A program made the translations under genes and the position numbers. 7,978 nt of DNA from Muribaculaceae bacterium (GTDB taxonomy: Bacteria; Bacteroidota; Bacteroidia; Bacteroidales; Muribaculaceae), in the NCBI GenBank assembly GCA_017619255.1, contig JAFZSS010000132.1:1-7978 (forward strand), read 5' to 3'. Below, piece after piece: positions 7,263 through 7,978 of this stretch (its first letter is position 1; the number at the start of each line of letters is the position of its first letter). The notes under the pieces were generated by a model, which saw only the letters and a program-made list of their open reading frames with translations, searched no databases and was not told the DNA's origin.

Positions 7263-7298
7263 AAAAATGCACCAGAAGAGCGGTTCCTCTGGTGCATT
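7263..7298 (-). terminator. Intrinsic terminator after the unrecognised secreted-protein gene
   Basis: AATGCACCAGA (7266-7276) pairs perfectly with TCTGGTGCATT (7288-7298) around an 11-base loop. On the minus strand the hairpin runs into a T tract (complement of 7263-7267). It starts 19 bases after the stop codon at 7318 and separates that gene from the sigma factor operon. Confidence 0.85.
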
Positions 7299-7317
7299 AT
7301 ATGTGATGTGTGCTGAA

Positions 7318-7978
7318 TCAATCAGCGGGGAAGAGAGTGCCTGTTACCGAGTAATTGATGCCGTTGCACTTGAACGAGCCGTTGATCAATTCGCACTGCT
7401 CGCTGAGGGTGAAGTCCACGTCGGTGAGGGTGTAGAAGCCGTTGTAGTTGGACTCGACACTGGCAGCAGTGATCTTGTAACCATTTCCGGTGGGCGTTAC
7501 TGTCAGTCCGTCATAGATGACCTCGGGGGCATCGACAGCAGCGTTCAGGTTGGACATGAAGTTGCTGATGCTGAAGGTGCACTTATCGCCCCTGCTGTTG
7601 AGGGCGAACAGATAAGCCGACATCTCGTGGCTGCCGTGGTTGCCGTTTTCGGGATTGGTCATGGTCGTCGTGGCGTAGGCATACAGCAGATTGGTGGTGA
7701 TGACGAGCTGGGTGCCGGCTTCGGGGTCCGACACTCGGTACAGCATCATGCCAGAAGACATGTCGATCCTGCCAACTCTGGCTATGGCTTGACTGCCGGT
7801 CTCCATGTAATAAACCGAGCCCTTCTGTGACACAAGTTTCATCACCGGAGTGGTCAAATTCTGGGTCTGGCCGTTCAGGTCCTTGTAACTGCAGGTGAAC
7901 TGGATGGTCTTATCAGTGAAGTTGACCTCAATCTTGCCGGTGTTCTGCGAGAAGACAACGCTGCCGTCGGCAACATTG
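7318..7978 (-). CDS. Unrecognised beta-rich protein, probably secreted (C-terminal part only)
   Basis: The last 219 residues of a protein whose N-terminus lies beyond the right edge; the frame is open through 7978. An internal TTG at 7857 could be misread as a start, but the coding pattern continues unbroken upstream of it. The sequence is rich in Thr, Ser, Asn, Gly and aromatic residues in alternating patterns that suggest beta strands, with no transmembrane helix, no catalytic motif and three Cys in the visible part. Its style, for example EVIYDGLTVTPTGNGYKI and a closing strand NYSVTGTLFPAD, resembles the lipocalin/calycin-like secreted or surface lipoproteins that are common in Bacteroidales, but this is an impression and not a family assignment. 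The signal peptide, and whether it is a lipoprotein, cannot be judged from this window. It ends with a strong terminator, so it is transcribed apart from the sigma factor operon. Confidence 0.7.
   Translation of the reverse strand, partial: NVADGSVVFSQNTGKIEVNFTDKTIQFTCSYKDLNGQTQNLTTPVMKLVSQKGSVYYMETGSQAIARVGRIDMSSGMMLYRVSDPEAGTQLVITTNLLYAYATTTMTNPENGNHGSHEMSAYLFALNSRGDKCTFSISNFMSNLNAAVDAPEVIYDGLTVTPTGNGYKITAASVESNYNGFYTLTDVDFTLSEQCELINGSFKCNGINYSVTGTLFPAD

Noticed and set aside
7075..7830. Plus-strand open frame of 251 codons
   Set aside because: It crosses the intergenic terminator and is antisense to both the sigma factor start and the right-hand gene; no domain is recognisable.
1..7978. 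CRISPR array, tRNA/rRNA, insertion sequence, toxin-antitoxin or phage-defence genes
   Set aside because: No repeat-spacer periodicity, cloverleaf, transposase or defence-type protein motifs are visible on either strand.

Overview
This window reads as an ordinary chromosomal segment of a Bacteroidota bacterium, most likely order Bacteroidales (Prevotella- or Muribaculaceae-like; the genus cannot be fixed by eye). The reasons are a very long alpha-2-macroglobulin-family protein of the Bacteroidota architecture, an ECF sigma factor followed by a small single-pass protein with the F-x-V-P-x-x-Y-F motif typical of Bacteroidota anti-sigma factors, a promoter element of the Bacteroidota type (TAnnTTTG), and no clear Shine-Dalgarno sequences. 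Coding sequence looks moderately GC-rich with G/C-biased third positions, and the intergenic DNA is AT-rich. All genes lie on the minus strand, so biological order runs from high to low coordinates.

Layout in transcription order: (1) 7978-7318, the C-terminal 219 residues of an unrecognised, beta-rich, probably secreted protein cut by the window edge, closed by a strong intrinsic terminator at 7263-7298. (2) 7133-5666, a compact three-gene unit: ECF sigma factor, a membrane protein that is probably its anti-sigma factor, and a small exported Spy/CpxP-like protein with two LTxxQ-type motifs. It ends in a textbook hairpin-T terminator at 5606-5641. (3) 5605-5231, a non-coding stretch with a recognisable promoter, short repeats and a long leader. 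(4) 5230-1, the first 1743 residues of a giant exported alpha-2-macroglobulin-like protein that runs off the left edge. I translated it codon by codon and found no stop or frameshift.

Taken together, the middle unit looks like an envelope-stress circuit: a sigma factor held at the membrane, with a periplasmic chaperone-like or sensor-like third gene. The neighbouring macroglobulin is an envelope protein thought in other bacteria to trap foreign proteases. Whether the sigma factor controls the macroglobulin gene is an inference only; the two units are separated by a terminator and the macroglobulin gene has its own promoter candidate. The most notable sequence observation is that the macroglobulin lacks the Cys-x-Glu-Gln thioester motif where it should lie, while the rest of the scaffold is preserved. 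I see no CRISPR array, RNA gene, mobile element or defence system.
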